Shown here: piece after piece, positions 7,565 to 17,025 of the stretch
Layout of the letters: each line of letters begins with the position of its first letter
How positions within the stretch are numbered: position 1 is the stretch's first letter
Source: Microbispora triticiradicis
GTDB taxonomy: Bacteria > Actinomycetota > Actinomycetes > Streptosporangiales > Streptosporangiaceae
Assembly (NCBI GenBank): GCA_003260025.2
Contig: QFZU02000081.1
Location: forward strand, 1 to 50,971
Direction of reading: 5' to 3'
DNA length: 50,971 nucleotides
Program-made: the position numbers and the translations under genes
Notes under the pieces: generated by a model
What the model saw: only the letters and a program-made list of their open reading frames with translations
Told to the model about the DNA's origin: nothing
Database searches by the model: none

Positions 7565-8818
7565 CCAGCGGTCAGGGACGGAAGGCACTGCTGGGTCGGG
7601 CAAGATCTTTAGCAGTCGGCTTACGGCGTGGGTGAGAGGGATGGCTTCCTGTTCGATCCGGCGGAACGGGGTGGAGCCTGCGGTCGCGATGGTGTCGTAC
7701 GCGATGCTCTCGGCTTCGGTGAGGTGCGGGAGGTTCGCCGGTGACGGCTTGATGGGGCGGCCTGCCCTGTCGTGGTTGACGCCGTGCTCGGAGTACTGGT
7801 GCAGGTCGGTGGCGTCCATGAGGATGGAGGCGACGGGCTTCGGCGGTGCGCCGTCGGGGGTGGGCTCGGCCAGTGCGGCGCGGAACCGGTCGAGGATCGT
7901 GTAGCCGTCCGCGTCGATGTCGCCCCAGTAGACGACATGGTCCGCCGCGCGGATCCACGGCACGTTCGCGAGCAGGGGAGCTGCGGCCTTGCCGCCGCCC
8001 TCGACCACGATCGTGTCCTTGACCGGCGGGAACCAGAGGCGGGAGTCGCGGTTCTCGACGACGAGGACCACGCGTGGGCGGTAGGCGATGTCGTGCACGT
8101 CACCGGTGGTCCAGGCGTCGTGCCTGCGGCGGCCGGACGCGGCGTGGTCAGGGTCGACGTAGGTCAGGTGCATGACGGTCGGCCGGGGCCGGACTTCCCC
8201 TCGTACGTCGCGTCCGGCGACGTCGCGCAGTAATGCGCCGTGGGTGTCGAGCCATTTGGTGTGCATGCCGGGGACCGGGAGTTGCCGCAGGGTCCACGCG
8301 CCGGCGTCGGGGTGCCGGCGTAGCCAGGTCACGGCACTGACCAGAACCTCCATGTCGACGGCCGGAAGACGGCAGACGGCCCGGAGCGTGGCCGGGGTGA
8401 GGATCGCTCCGGCGGACCGCAGCGCCGACGCGAGCGCACGGGCACGGTCGATGTCCACGGCCAGAGGTTCGGCACCGGTACGGGCGTCGGCCATGAGCGA
8501 GACGGCGCCGTCCAGGTCCGCGATGAGCGTGGCGGGGAAGTCGCCGGCGACTCCTCTGATGGTCACCGCCTTGCGAACGAGTTCCACACCGGTGGGGAGC
8601 CGGCCGGCGAACTCGCGCCACTGCATGTGCCACTCGTGCCAGGCGGCGTGCCCGAGCCGCTCGACGGACCTGCCTGTCGACACGCCGGGGCGGAGCGGAA
8701 CGGAGAACACGACCTGGTCGCCGACCCCGAGGCCCGCGCACACGGCTTCCGCCCACTTCTGGTCGATCTTGTGGCGGACGGCCGCCACGGCGTCCTTCGG
8801 GGTGACGAGTACGCTCAT
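7034..8818 (-). CDS. jetD: JetD, Wadjet nuclease subunit (DUF3322 + DUF2220), with run-on 3' end
   Basis: JetD is the topoisomerase VI/TOPRIM-related nuclease that cuts plasmid DNA in Wadjet systems. Residues about 1-190 are the DUF3322 part, and the rest is DUF2220. The TOPRIM acidic residues are visible as Glu in VVENRDSRLWFP (about residue 254) and GDIDADG (about 299-305). The conserved body ends near RRIEQEAIPLTHAVSRLLK, about residue 405, close to 7610. No stop follows: the frame stays open to 7034, adding about 190 Gly/Val-rich residues antisense to the hydrolase gene, which look like a non-coding frame. The ATG overlaps the jetC stop as ATGA. Either the natural stop was lost, or there is a frame error near 7600-7620, where both other frames stop (7621 and 7572). 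Confidence 0.87.
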   Translation of the reverse strand: MSVLVTPKDAVAAVRHKIDQKWAEAVCAGLGVGDQVVFSVPLRPGVSTGRSVERLGHAAWHEWHMQWREFAGRLPTGVELVRKAVTIRGVAGDFPATLIADLDGAVSLMADARTGAEPLAVDIDRARALASALRSAGAILTPATLRAVCRLPAVDMEVLVSAVTWLRRHPDAGAWTLRQLPVPGMHTKWLDTHGALLRDVAGRDVRGEVRPRPTVMHLTYVDPDHAASGRRRHDAWTTGDVHDIAYRPRVVLVVENRDSRLWFPPVKDTIVVEGGGKAAAPLLANVPWIRAADHVVYWGDIDADGYTILDRFRAALAEPTPDGAPPKPVASILMDATDLHQYSEHGVNHDRAGRPIKPSPANLPHLTEAESIAYDTIATAGSTPFRRIEQEAIPLTHAVSRLLKILPDPAVPSVPDRWSGGLGGGGGVVVADGVEEAGDVLEEQAALGEDVGEEGEDVRHAGPLLVGDLHAVLPGAEGDAAGLVAQDLGGARDDHQRGDPGVVAVHGGHEGVAAVEAVGPAAGQPVDAARGEHGVGPDVDAAAALAEVGPGGEADPGGGEGHASVAEGQQGGQGEVAPGGVSGQQDVLGVVPEV

Positions 8819-11800
8819 GCGTCCGGAACACCGACCAGGGGTTTCGCCCAGGACCGGCCCTGGGAGTTCTTGAGAATCAGGTACTCCGCGTCCACATGCG
8901 GCTCGATCGCGCTGTGCTTGTCGTTGGGGGCGCCGATGACGAGCTGGAAGCCGAGACCACGCCACGCGCCGATGGCCCGGCCGGTGAAGTGCGCGTCCGC
9001 CTTGATCAGCGCCTCGTCGAGGAAGACGGGGGCGTAGCGGGGGCGGTCGGCACCCGCGTCGCCCAGTTGGTACCGCAATGCGGCCCCGACGATGAACGCG
9101 ACCAGCTCCTGCGATTCGCCGCCGGACTTCTCGCCGATGTGGTCGTACACAGCGACGTGTCCACCCTCGAGATCGCGTTTCTCGGCACTGATCCGAACAT
9201 GGTTGCGCACGTCGACGAGGTCGGCGAAGTCGGGCGCGGTGCGTCGGATGCGGTCGATCACCTTGGCCATCCGGTGATAGGCGCGCTCCCGGTCCTCGTC
9301 CGTCGCCGCCTGGTCGATGAAGGCGCGTACTTCGCGCAGTTCCTTGCGGAACCGGGCACGCACCGTGGAGTGGCTCTCCTGCGGGTCGATGCGCAGCCGG
9401 TGCCTGTCGTCGGCGAACGGCAGTTCGGCGAGGATGCGGTTGACCGGGTCGATCCGGTCGCGGATCTCCCGGACAGCGGCGGCGAGCTCGCTGTCGAGGC
9501 CGGTCAGGTCGTTGCCGGACAGTTTGAGCAGGCTGTCCCGCCACTCGATCTCCAGTTCGTGCAGCCCGCTGGTCTCCAGGTCGGTGAGCAAGCGATCGAA
9601 GTCGCGGTACGAGTCGTCCGCGTCGATGCCGAGGTTCGGGTTCGGCCAGCGCTCGACGAACGTCGAGAACGTGTCGAGCAGCGCCTGCTTCGACCTGCCG
9701 ATCGCCTCCGCCGCGGCCTGCCGGTCGGCGCGGAGCCGCTCGGTGGCCCGTTTCACCGCCGCGTCGAACTCCGCGAGCGCCCCCGCTGGGGCGGTGCCGT
9801 CCGGATCGTTGTCGAACAGCGCCTCCAGATAAGCCCGATGCTCCTGACCGACATCGGCGCCTGTCTCCGCGGCCGTGTCGAGGGCCTGCTGTGCGCGGTC
9901 CACCTCGTCGACGGTCGCCTGCCAGGACTCACCGAGTATCCGCACGCTCTCCTTCTGCCGGCCGACGCGTTCGGTCAGTTCCCTGGCCTGCTCCTTGAGT
10001 TCGTCCACTTGGCGCTGCATCTGGTCGATGCGCGGATCGCCTGCGCGGATTTCGTCGACGATGCGGTTCCAGCGGTCCCGTTCCGCCGTGACGGACTCGA
10101 CGTCCACCTGGTCCCAGGACAACTCGGTCAGGATCTGGTAGGCCATGCGTCTGGTTTCGACCGAGTCGAGGTCCTCCTCCGCCTTCGTCGCCCGGGCGAC
10201 GGCCTCGTCACGGCGTTCCCGCGCAAGGCTCATCCGGTTCTCAAGGTCGGCAAGCAACCTGGTGTTGGTGAAACCGAGCAGGTTGGCGCGGCCGTGCCCG
10301 CCGTGCGCGCCCCGACCGCTCTCCGACGTCTGGCCAGTGATCGTGAGTGCCTTGGGGTACTGCCCCAGCAGCCTGGGTGTCTCGACGCAGACGAAGTCGA
10401 ACCGACGGGCCAACTCGCTCTTGAGCCAGGAGGTGAACGGCGACGGCCGGTAGTCGAGCCGGCCAGGGAGCGTCTTGTCGTTCAGCCCGACCTCGTCCCG
10501 CAGACCGGTACGCACGCCCTCGAACTGGATACGCCGGGCGGTCGGCACCGCGTTGATCGCTTCGCGGAACGAGTTCAGCCGGCCGATGTCGATCAGCATC
10601 CGCGTGGCGAATCCGCCGAGCGCCAGGTTGAACGCCTCGCGCCACGGCTCGAACTCCGTCCGCACCTCGATCAGCTCGCCGACGAACGGCAGGTCGTCCG
10701 GGCTGAGCCCGGCGGCCTCGGCCAACGCCGCGCGAGCCACGTGCAGCTCGGTCGGGATGTTGCCCCGCCGGTTCTTGACCGCCTTGTGCTCGGCGAGCAA
10801 CCCGGCCAGCTCGCGGTCGGCGTCCTTCTTCTCCGACCTCGCGTCGGCGAACCGCTCATGGACGGCCCTCCTGGCGTCGGCGTCGGCCAACGACCGATGC
10901 GCCGTCTCGACCAGTGAGGCGAAGTCATCGCCGTTCGACACGCCGGCGCCGATCGTGGCGAGCGCCCGGTTCAGCCGCTCCCGCGAGCGTTCGACATCGG
11001 CCAGTCGCTGCTCCACGCCGCGGATCTCCCGGAGTGCGGTGTCCAGGCGATCACCACCGGACGCGCGAAGCGTGTCAGCCACCCCATCACGCTGCACTTC
11101 GGTCGCCTTGACCAGGGCGGTGGTCTCCGACAGTTCGTCCTCGGCTCGGCGGTGCCGCTCAGCCAGGTCCTTCTCAGCGGCGCGCAGCAGGTCGAGGCGG
11201 CGTTCATGACGCCACAACGCGGCAGGAGACGACGTGGCGGCGAACGATCCGACCTCGTCGATGAGGCGCGACCGGTCCACTGCCTCGTCGATGGTGCGCC
11301 GGTGTTCGCGGATCGGGGTCAACGCCTTCACCTGCTGGCGGGCGGTGATCATCCTGGTCCGGGTGCCGGACAGTTCGTCGAACTGCTGCACCACCGCGTC
11401 CGCCGTGGCCAGTGTGGACGGCTCCTCAAGGACCATCGTCTTGTAGAGAGCGTCGACGGTGGTGATCTGCTGACCGGCCTGGATCCGGCCCAGCAGCGCG
11501 ACCGCCTTGTGCCCGTCGCCCGCGGCGCCGATGCCGAGGGTGGTGTGGAGACGCGCGGTGAAATCGCGGTCGGTGTCGAAGCACTTCAGGCCGGTCGCCT
11601 CGACCTCGGCACGCGCGAGCTTCTTGTTCGCCGGGCCTTCCAGCGTGCGCAGATCGTACGAGCGGTCACAGGTGGCGCGCACCGCCACGACTTCGTCGAG
11701 GCTGCGGGCGGACGACGGGACGTACCAGGCCCGGAGCGCGGTGAACTCGGCGCCGGTGTGGTCGGCCCATGTCATCGCGATGGCGGACCAGGTGTCACGG

Positions 11801-12153
11801 CCGTCCCCGCGCAGCACCCGCGACCTCGTCTCGCCGTCGGTCCGGGACTCGTCGAGCTTGCCGCGCGCGTAGGAGAGGATGTTGCGCTGGTCCTTGCCCC
11901 GGGGCCTGCCGACCACCCCGCCGTTGGAGGCCCCGTTGAAGGGAGTCGTGTGCGGCATGAGCAGCGCGATGTAGGAGTCCATCAGCGTCGACTTGCCGGA
12001 TCCGGAACCTCCGCTGAACAGGGTGGCGCCAGGTGCGAGCCGCAGGTGGTGATATCCGTCGTAGCCGCCCCAGTTGACCAGTTGCAGGGCCCGCGCCACC
12101 CACTGCTGGCCCCGTGACGCCGCCGGGATCAACCCGAACAGCGTGTCGATCAT
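8815..12153 (-). CDS. jetC: JetC, Wadjet SMC-like ATPase
   Basis: 1112 residues, normal for the family. An SMC/MukB-like motor with Walker A GGSGSGKST at residues 48-56, long charged heptad-rich coiled coils in the middle, and at the C-terminus the signature KSGGESQELVAFIVG and Walker B YAPVFLDEALIKAD (Asp1046, Glu1047). It extrudes DNA loops and presents small circular DNA to JetD. It starts with ATG at 12153, two bases after the jetB stop; the GTG at 12159 would overlap that stop as GTGA and is also possible. Residues upstream of this in the open frame belong to the jetB region. It looks fully intact. Confidence 0.95.
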   Translation of the reverse strand: MIDTLFGLIPAASRGQQWVARALQLVNWGGYDGYHHLRLAPGATLFSGGSGSGKSTLMDSYIALLMPHTTPFNGASNGGVVGRPRGKDQRNILSYARGKLDESRTDGETRSRVLRGDGRDTWSAIAMTWADHTGAEFTALRAWYVPSSARSLDEVVAVRATCDRSYDLRTLEGPANKKLARAEVEATGLKCFDTDRDFTARLHTTLGIGAAGDGHKAVALLGRIQAGQQITTVDALYKTMVLEEPSTLATADAVVQQFDELSGTRTRMITARQQVKALTPIREHRRTIDEAVDRSRLIDEVGSFAATSSPAALWRHERRLDLLRAAEKDLAERHRRAEDELSETTALVKATEVQRDGVADTLRASGGDRLDTALREIRGVEQRLADVERSRERLNRALATIGAGVSNGDDFASLVETAHRSLADADARRAVHERFADARSEKKDADRELAGLLAEHKAVKNRRGNIPTELHVARAALAEAAGLSPDDLPFVGELIEVRTEFEPWREAFNLALGGFATRMLIDIGRLNSFREAINAVPTARRIQFEGVRTGLRDEVGLNDKTLPGRLDYRPSPFTSWLKSELARRFDFVCVETPRLLGQYPKALTITGQTSESGRGAHGGHGRANLLGFTNTRLLADLENRMSLARERRDEAVARATKAEEDLDSVETRRMAYQILTELSWDQVDVESVTAERDRWNRIVDEIRAGDPRIDQMQRQVDELKEQARELTERVGRQKESVRILGESWQATVDEVDRAQQALDTAAETGADVGQEHRAYLEALFDNDPDGTAPAGALAEFDAAVKRATERLRADRQAAAEAIGRSKQALLDTFSTFVERWPNPNLGIDADDSYRDFDRLLTDLETSGLHELEIEWRDSLLKLSGNDLTGLDSELAAAVREIRDRIDPVNRILAELPFADDRHRLRIDPQESHSTVRARFRKELREVRAFIDQAATDEDRERAYHRMAKVIDRIRRTAPDFADLVDVRNHVRISAEKRDLEGGHVAVYDHIGEKSGGESQELVAFIVGAALRYQLGDAGADRPRYAPVFLDEALIKADAHFTGRAIGAWRGLGFQLVIGAPNDKHSAIEPHVDAEYLILKNSQGRSWAKPLVGVPDA

Positions 12154-12155
12154 GC

Positions 12156-12827
12156 TCACGCCGTGGCCTCGTTCTGTCCGCGCAACCACTGCTCCAGTTC
12201 GGCGAGCCTCGCGGTACTCAGCACGACCTCCACCATCGGGGTGATCCGATAACGGCCTGCGGACTCCTCCGTGAGCAGACCTTCGGTGACCAGCCGCTGC
12301 ACCGCGTTGCGGACCTCCTGCTGGCCGCGGGCCAGATTGTGGTCGTTCGGATCGAAGTAGGTCAGCACGGTCTGCTCCAGCTCCTCGATGTCCACCCTCA
12401 CGGACGCCTCGCCCGTGCCGCGCTCCCGTTGGAAGACGGTCCGCAGGTGCACCAGCACCAAGGTCTCGGCCCGGGTGTAGGGGTCGTCCTTGAGCAGGAT
12501 CGGCACGTCCAGTTCCGCCGAGCGCACCTGCTGCTTGTAGGCCACGCCTCGGTCGTGGTCGACCACGAGCCGGATGAACAGGTCGTGCATCCGCGATTCG
12601 ATGATCTGCTGGTTCTCCAGCAACGTGCGCCACTGCGCGGGGTTCTTCTCGGCCAGCAGGAACCTGCGCCGCAACAACTGGACCAGCACCCGCCGCACGG
12701 CCGCGTCCAGCGTGCCCGCGTCGCCGGCGTACAACTCGGCCGGATCGTCCTCCATCGAGATCGGGTCGATGAACCCGGTCCGCGTGCCCGCCGACCAGCC
12801 GTCGTCGGCGCCGTCCGGCTCACTCAT
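12156..12827 (-). CDS. jetB: JetB, Wadjet kleisin-associated (KITE-like) subunit, DUF4194
   Basis: 223 residues from ATG 12827 ([11 protein letters not shown]). The fold suggested is two winged-helix units: [19 protein letters not shown] in the first half and [20 protein letters not shown] in the second. It matches the DUF4194 pattern seen in MukE-like JetB proteins, which bind the kleisin and the JetC arms. It overlaps jetA by 8 bases and nearly touches jetC, as expected for subunits made in stoichiometric amounts. Confidence 0.92.
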   Translation of the reverse strand: MSEPDGADDGWSAGTRTGFIDPISMEDDPAELYAGDAGTLDAAVRRVLVQLLRRRFLLAEKNPAQWRTLLENQQIIESRMHDLFIRLVVDHDRGVAYKQQVRSAELDVPILLKDDPYTRAETLVLVHLRTVFQRERGTGEASVRVDIEELEQTVLTYFDPNDHNLARGQQEVRNAVQRLVTEGLLTEESAGRYRITPMVEVVLSTARLAELEQWLRGQNEATA

Positions 12828-14328
12828 CGCCACCGCTCCTGTCCGCGTTCGCCGGGTTCGCCGCCACCACACCGCCGAGAGCGAACCGTCGCCGGGTCCG
12901 GTCGGGCCGGACCGTGTCGACCACCGCGACCTCGGCCGTCTCGGTCATCCCGGCGTCGTGGGCGATTTCCAGCAGGCCGAGCAGGTCGACCGGCCGCCGG
13001 ATGTCCTCGCCCGCCGCGCGGAACGCGGCTATGACGTCCACGCTGTCCGCGTCACCCGCGAACGACGCCAGGTGCGCGCGCAACTCGGCGTACCGAGGGC
13101 CACCCCATGCCCGGGTGTCCGCGGCCGGCATGTCCTCGGCCTCGTCCCATTCCGCCAACGGCGCGGGCGGCTGTGGTGGCCGCAGGTCGCTCGTCCGCTG
13201 CCGCAGGTTTCCGACATCGGCAACCGGCAGGCGACGGAGCGGCTCGACGGCCTCACCGCGGCGTGAACCGGGAACCCACTTGTGGAGACCGGACATCACG
13301 TCCCTCAGGAGTTCGTCCACCTGGCGATCCCGCATCGGATCGTGGTTGCGGACCTGAGTGGTGATCACATGGGATGCCTGCCGCTGCGCGGTCAGCACCT
13401 CCTTGACGCCCTGCTCGATCCGGCGTGAGATCTCGGTGAGCTCCCGCCGCTGCTGCTCCGGCAGCAGACCGGTGAACCGGTGCCGCAGCACCGTGCGCAG
13501 CTGGTTCCACAGGTCCTCGATCTGCGCCGGGTCGCCGATCAGACGCAACGCCCCCGCGAACGCACGGCCCTCCGGTGTCGCGTCCAGGATGCGCCGGCCG
13601 CGGGCCAGGTACTCGCGGAGCACCTCACCGGTCGGCCGCGTATCGTGCCGCAACTCCGCGACGACGTCGCGCTGGATGGCTTTGATCGACTCCGCCACAC
13701 GGGCGAAGTCCGCAGGCAGTTCCCGCGCCAGGTGCAGCACGTTCTCGGCCGCCTCGAGCAGCTGCTCGTCCTCGACGGTCTCGACGACGCCACCCTGCTC
13801 AAGCCGGGTGAGCTCCTTCTGACGGTGCTGGATCTCCTCGTGGAGGCGCGATATCCGGGCCATCACGTCCGGATCGGCGTCCTGCGCGAGTCGCTCGATC
13901 GCCTCCAGCAGGGTCCTGACCCGGGACTCCGACACCCTGGTCCGCGCTCCGCCGACCCGCCCGGCGACCTCGAGCGCACCGACGCCGTACGCGGACAGCC
14001 GGTACACCTCGACGTCGTCGTCGGACACCTGCCGCACCAACCAGCCGGCCTGCACCCACTGCCTGCACAGGTCCCGTGCGTTCCCGGTGGGCAGCGGCTG
14101 GTTGTCCTCGTCGCCGTAGCCCGCGGCCCGCAACTGGTCGAGAGCGTCGTTGATCTCCGCGTGCGAGTCCGCCACCGCCACCTTCGGCCGCTCCGCGGTG
14201 AAGACCATCGCCAACACCGTCACGACGAACGGCGCGTGCGTCTGGTGGAGCAGGGCGAGCATCGGATTCTGGAACGCCCGGAGCGCGCCCTGGTAAGCGC
14301 CTTCTACACCTCGTGTACCCATCGCCAT
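12820..14328 (-). CDS. jetA: JetA, Wadjet kleisin subunit, DUF3375
   Basis: About 502 residues from ATG 14328, or 500 from the ATG at 14322; an upstream ATG at 14397 would add a non-conserved tail. DUF3375-type features: an N-terminal [13 protein letters not shown] segment, winged-helix-like [17 protein letters not shown], then long helices such as [19 protein letters not shown], and the [13 protein letters not shown] tail. In Wadjet it bridges the JetC heads. It is the first gene of the operon. There is no clear ribosome-binding site, so the message may be near-leaderless. It appears intact. Confidence 0.92.
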   Translation of the reverse strand: MAMGTRGVEGAYQGALRAFQNPMLALLHQTHAPFVVTVLAMVFTAERPKVAVADSHAEINDALDQLRAAGYGDEDNQPLPTGNARDLCRQWVQAGWLVRQVSDDDVEVYRLSAYGVGALEVAGRVGGARTRVSESRVRTLLEAIERLAQDADPDVMARISRLHEEIQHRQKELTRLEQGGVVETVEDEQLLEAAENVLHLARELPADFARVAESIKAIQRDVVAELRHDTRPTGEVLREYLARGRRILDATPEGRAFAGALRLIGDPAQIEDLWNQLRTVLRHRFTGLLPEQQRRELTEISRRIEQGVKEVLTAQRQASHVITTQVRNHDPMRDRQVDELLRDVMSGLHKWVPGSRRGEAVEPLRRLPVADVGNLRQRTSDLRPPQPPAPLAEWDEAEDMPAADTRAWGGPRYAELRAHLASFAGDADSVDVIAAFRAAGEDIRRPVDLLGLLEIAHDAGMTETAEVAVVDTVRPDRTRRRFALGGVVAANPANADRSGGDE

Positions 14329-14457
14329 GTAGCGTACGACCGGGGTACGACAAGGGGCGCCTGCGCCGAGATTCGGTACGTGCCCCTGGTCAGACACGTC
14401 GCAAATCTACGGCGCTCTCACCTGCGATTTTCTCGGTCGTCTCGTCGTTGAAGCCCG

Positions 14458-14745
14458 CGTCGAGGTGGCCAAGAGACCGCCGCCTGGCTCGCCGAGCAGG
14501 GCTTTCCCACGCTGAGGCCGCTCGACGTGCCCCAGCCAGTGATAGTCGATGCCCATACCAACAACCTTCTCCCTCATCCCGAAGGTGGCTGGGTGCTCAT
14601 CGACTGGGACTCCGTCGGCCTCGGCCCGCCCGCATACGACTTCATGCCCATCTATCTGCGCCCCTCCGCTTCGCCTACCCGCACTCGTTATGGCACGGCT
14701 TCTGTACGGCCTAGGAAACCGACCCAGTGGAGGACGGCGACCTGA
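14458..14745 (+). pseudogene. Phosphotransferase (APH-type) remnant
   Basis: In one frame the sequence reads ETAAWLAEQGFPTLRPL, an N-lobe stretch of APH-type phosphotransferases, joined directly to VDAHTNNLL and WVLIDWDSVGLGPPAYDFMP, the catalytic loop and metal-binding region. The whole middle of the domain is missing. The usual HGD before AHxxN is degraded to IVD. After YLR the homology (RFAYP..LW) continues in another frame. It is a non-functional remnant just upstream of jetA, divergent from it. Confidence 0.6.
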
Positions 14746-15382
14746 ACCTGGCACAGATTCGCGGGTTCGCAGGCTCAGCGCCTTCATCCGCGGCGCCCGA
14801 ACACAACCCGGCCGCCCGCAAGGAGCTGCTCAACCGGCTGTTCTCCCTCATGACAGCAGACAGCGCACGCGGGTGGAATGCACTCTGAACCGATGGGGGC
14901 CGCAGCGGCCGCGACGCGCCCCCATTCACGCTGTTCCCGGGTGGAGTGGGATGTTCCGCATGGGAAGATCGATTCCTCGAAGCGGCTGGCGCAATCGAGG
15001 GAGGGGGTGCGGGCGTCATGGTAGAAGCCAGAGACATCCATGGCATGCCGCCTCATGGTGGGGCTGTTTACCGCCTGAACTCGTCGGCTGTGTCGTCGAG
15101 TGTGGATCGTATGTGTCCACCCCTCCGGGGTCGGTGTGCACCTGACCGACGGGCACGTCAACGTACCTCGTGTGACGGATGGCCTGTTCGCAGTTGCAGA
15201 GACTTCACGTCTTATCGGCGAAATCCGAAGGGGTCTCATCCTTTCTATAGAGCCGAGCAGGCAGCCTACCCTCACCATCCGTCCATCTCAATTTTGTTCC
15301 TGATGCTTGTGCCGGTGAAGCACTTGGCCGAGACGATGTTTGACACTGATGTGCTACGCCTATTCGAGTGGTTTGGGTGGCG
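14746..15382. other. About 640 bases without a supportable gene
   Basis: Short open frames exist on both strands (for example 15100-15303 on plus), but none has a good ribosome-binding site, recognisable motif or typical codon pattern. GC falls toward the right end, matching the atypical gene that follows. Probably decayed sequence between the phosphotransferase remnant and the next gene. Confidence 0.4.
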
Positions 15383-15943
15383 ATGGAATTTGAGCTGGCG
15401 CGTCATGACTGGCCGACGCTCGGCAGTCCGTACTCAGATGCGGTTACTCTTCCGGAGGCAATCCGGGAGTTGTGTACTTCGTCTGAGCGTGGGGCGGCTG
15501 AACTGGCTGTTCGCAGGATAAATCGGGTTCTGCCGACAGGCGAGAAGTTGTCGGAAGCGTCGGTGGCGACGGCGTCGGCGCTTGTGCATGGGCTCTGGCG
15601 TTGCGACGAGACCGTGATTGATCTCGCTCTCGGCTTGCTTTGCGATATTGCAGCTGGATTCGAAGAGGATGAGTCGGAAGGTGGGCGTTATTCGGCGGTC
15701 CATCTGCAGTGCCTAAATGAGGTCTCGCTTGGCTTCAGTATGTATGCGGAGATACTTGAGACGGGTTCGAATATGGACGCGCGAACAGCTTGCATCGATT
15801 TGATCACGGCGTGCGGGCTTTTCGATAGAGGTATGACCGAACGAGCGGTCTTCTTCTTGGAGTCGGTATCCAGCCTTCCTGATATGCGTGGGTGTGATGC
15901 GGTCGTTCGAAACTCTCTTTCTGATTTGAGGGAGCGGCTGTGA
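15383..15943 (+). CDS. Hypothetical protein, helical, unknown function
   Basis: 186 residues from ATG 15383 (MEFELARHDW); an upstream GTG in frame at 15368 is less likely. The protein looks all-helical with HEAT-like amphipathic segments (ASALVHGLWRCDETVIDLAL, ARTACIDLITACGLFDRGM) and an acidic patch EEDESEGG. GC and codon use are lower than in neighbours, which suggests transfer. Size and form resemble small immunity or helical-repeat proteins, but I recognise no family. It ends one base before an ATG that opens a short frame. Confidence 0.6.
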   Translation: MEFELARHDWPTLGSPYSDAVTLPEAIRELCTSSERGAAELAVRRINRVLPTGEKLSEASVATASALVHGLWRCDETVIDLALGLLCDIAAGFEEDESEGGRYSAVHLQCLNEVSLGFSMYAEILETGSNMDARTACIDLITACGLFDRGMTERAVFFLESVSSLPDMRGCDAVVRNSLSDLRERL

Positions 15944-15958
15944 GATGACGGAGCCTGC

Positions 15959-16693
15959 TTGCGGCGGCACTGTCGCTTGATCGCTCCTCGTGACAATGTG
16001 GTGGCCGCGTGGGTCGCTGAAGCGAAGGCCGAACTTGAGAAGCGCCGGCAGTCTCCAAAGGTCACGATCCTTCCTGGCGATCCCCTCGCTGAACGCTTCG
16101 CCGCAGGCGTGGCGCGCCCCGGTTGCAGTGTGGCGGATGTGGCCCGTGCAACGGATGCAGCCGTTGCGGCGACCCGTGCGGCGAGCGCGGCCCGTGCGGC
16201 GGCGGACGCGGCCCGTGCGGCAGCCCGTGCAACGGACCCGACACGCACGGCGGCGGTCCATGCGGCGAACACGGCGGCCCTTCGGGCGGCCCATGCGGCG
16301 GACGCGGCGGAGATCGTGGCGTATCGTGCGGCCCACGCGGTGGACATGGCAGAAGCTGATATGGAGGCGGCGGCGATCGAGGCGCTGAGGGCCACGGTCG
16401 TTGCGCTGCAGGCTACCGCGAAGGTGGGGCGGCGGCTCCGCAACAACCCGCAGGGGCGGGTGGTACGGCGGGGCCGGTGGCGCGGGGAGGGCTCGCGGCG
16501 TCTGGTGCAGGCGGCGTGCGTGCTGCTGCCGACCGGGGCGCGGGAGCGGTACCGCGAGGAGTGGACCAACACCTTCGCCGAGCTCGGCACCCGGCGGGCC
16601 CGGGCTCGCTTCGTGGTCTCTCAGCTGCGTGGCGCCGTGAGCATGGGGTGGGTCTTGCGCCGCAAGGCGCCCGGGCATCGGGTGGTGGGGTGA
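15959..16693 (+). CDS. Ala-rich repeat protein with conserved actinobacterial C-terminal segment
   Basis: Up to 244 residues from a TTG codon; the true start is unsure, because ATG 15945 opens a frame that stops after 11 codons and a frameshift there is possible. Residues about 60-145 are almost only Ala, Arg, Asp and Thr in repeated units such as ARAAADAARAAARATD, probably one long helix. The last 70 residues (RLVQAACVLLPTGARERYREEW and on) match a segment often seen in small actinobacterial membrane-associated proteins. The stop overlaps the next start as TGATG, so the two are co-translated. Function unknown. Confidence 0.55.
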   Translation: MRRHCRLIAPRDNVVAAWVAEAKAELEKRRQSPKVTILPGDPLAERFAAGVARPGCSVADVARATDAAVAATRAASAARAAADAARAAARATDPTRTAAVHAANTAALRAAHAADAAEIVAYRAAHAVDMAEADMEAAAIEALRATVVALQATAKVGRRLRNNPQGRVVRRGRWRGEGSRRLVQAACVLLPTGARERYREEWTNTFAELGTRRARARFVVSQLRGAVSMGWVLRRKAPGHRVVG

Positions 16694-17025
16694 TGGGCAG
16701 GGCGGCCGCAGTGCTGGGCGGCGGCGGGACGCTGGCGGCGGCCGCGGTCTCGCCCTCGGCCGCGGTGGCGCTCGGGGTGGTGGCCCTGGCGGTGCTGCTG
16801 ATCGTAGCAGGTGTGGTGTTTCACTCCTCCGAGGCGCCGGTGCGGCGGTTCGAGCGGCTGATCAAGGCGGTGCGCCCGGCCGCCGGCCCCTTCCGCAAGA
16901 GCGTCGGCGGGCGGCGCGTCGTCGCGGGGGATGTCCGCGTCCACCCAGCTCGTGATCGTGTCCGCCAGGATCCGGTAGAGCATGCTGGCACCTCCCGCCC
17001 CAAGGATCGGGTCCAGCCGAGATAG
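16693..17025 (+). CDS. Small single-span membrane protein, possibly truncated
   Basis: 110 residues, ATG overlapping the previous stop (TGATG). One hydrophobic segment at about residues 24-45, then EAPVRRFERLIKAVR, a tail found on small actinobacterial membrane proteins. After about residue 65 the sequence becomes Arg/Val-rich and looks like the antisense of a minus-strand fragment, so the original end may have been lost at a junction near 16890. Confidence 0.5.
   Translation: MGRAAAVLGGGGTLAAAAVSPSAAVALGVVALAVLLIVAGVVFHSSEAPVRRFERLIKAVRPAAGPFRKSVGGRRVVAGDVRVHPARDRVRQDPVEHAGTSRPKDRVQPR
16860..16984 (-). pseudogene. Minus-strand gene start, truncated, unknown family
   Basis: An ATG at 16984 preceded by GGGAGGTGCCAGC (good ribosome-binding site) opens MLYRILADTITSWVDADIPR, which looks like a real protein start. 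After about 40 residues the frame becomes low-quality and runs antisense to the 16693 gene. I read it as the 5' end of a gene cut off at a junction near 16870-16900. Low certainty. Confidence 0.3.

Noticed and set aside
8896..10917. Long plus-strand open frame (673 codons) antisense to jetC
   Set aside because: Composition is Val/Gly/Arg/Asp shadow type without motifs or ribosome-binding site; jetC on the other strand has all SMC motifs.
12153..12633. jetC start at 12633 (160 more residues)
   Set aside because: The extra part lies inside jetB in another frame, is Arg/Pro-rich and lacks similarity; ATG 12153 right after the jetB stop fits.
15100..15303. 67-codon plus-strand frame
   Set aside because: No ribosome-binding site or known motif, and no codon bias; could be chance.
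16123..16359. Cys/Gly-rich 78-codon frame inside the Ala-rich gene
   Set aside because: Product of the repeated GCG/CGG DNA read in another frame, not an independent metal-binding protein.
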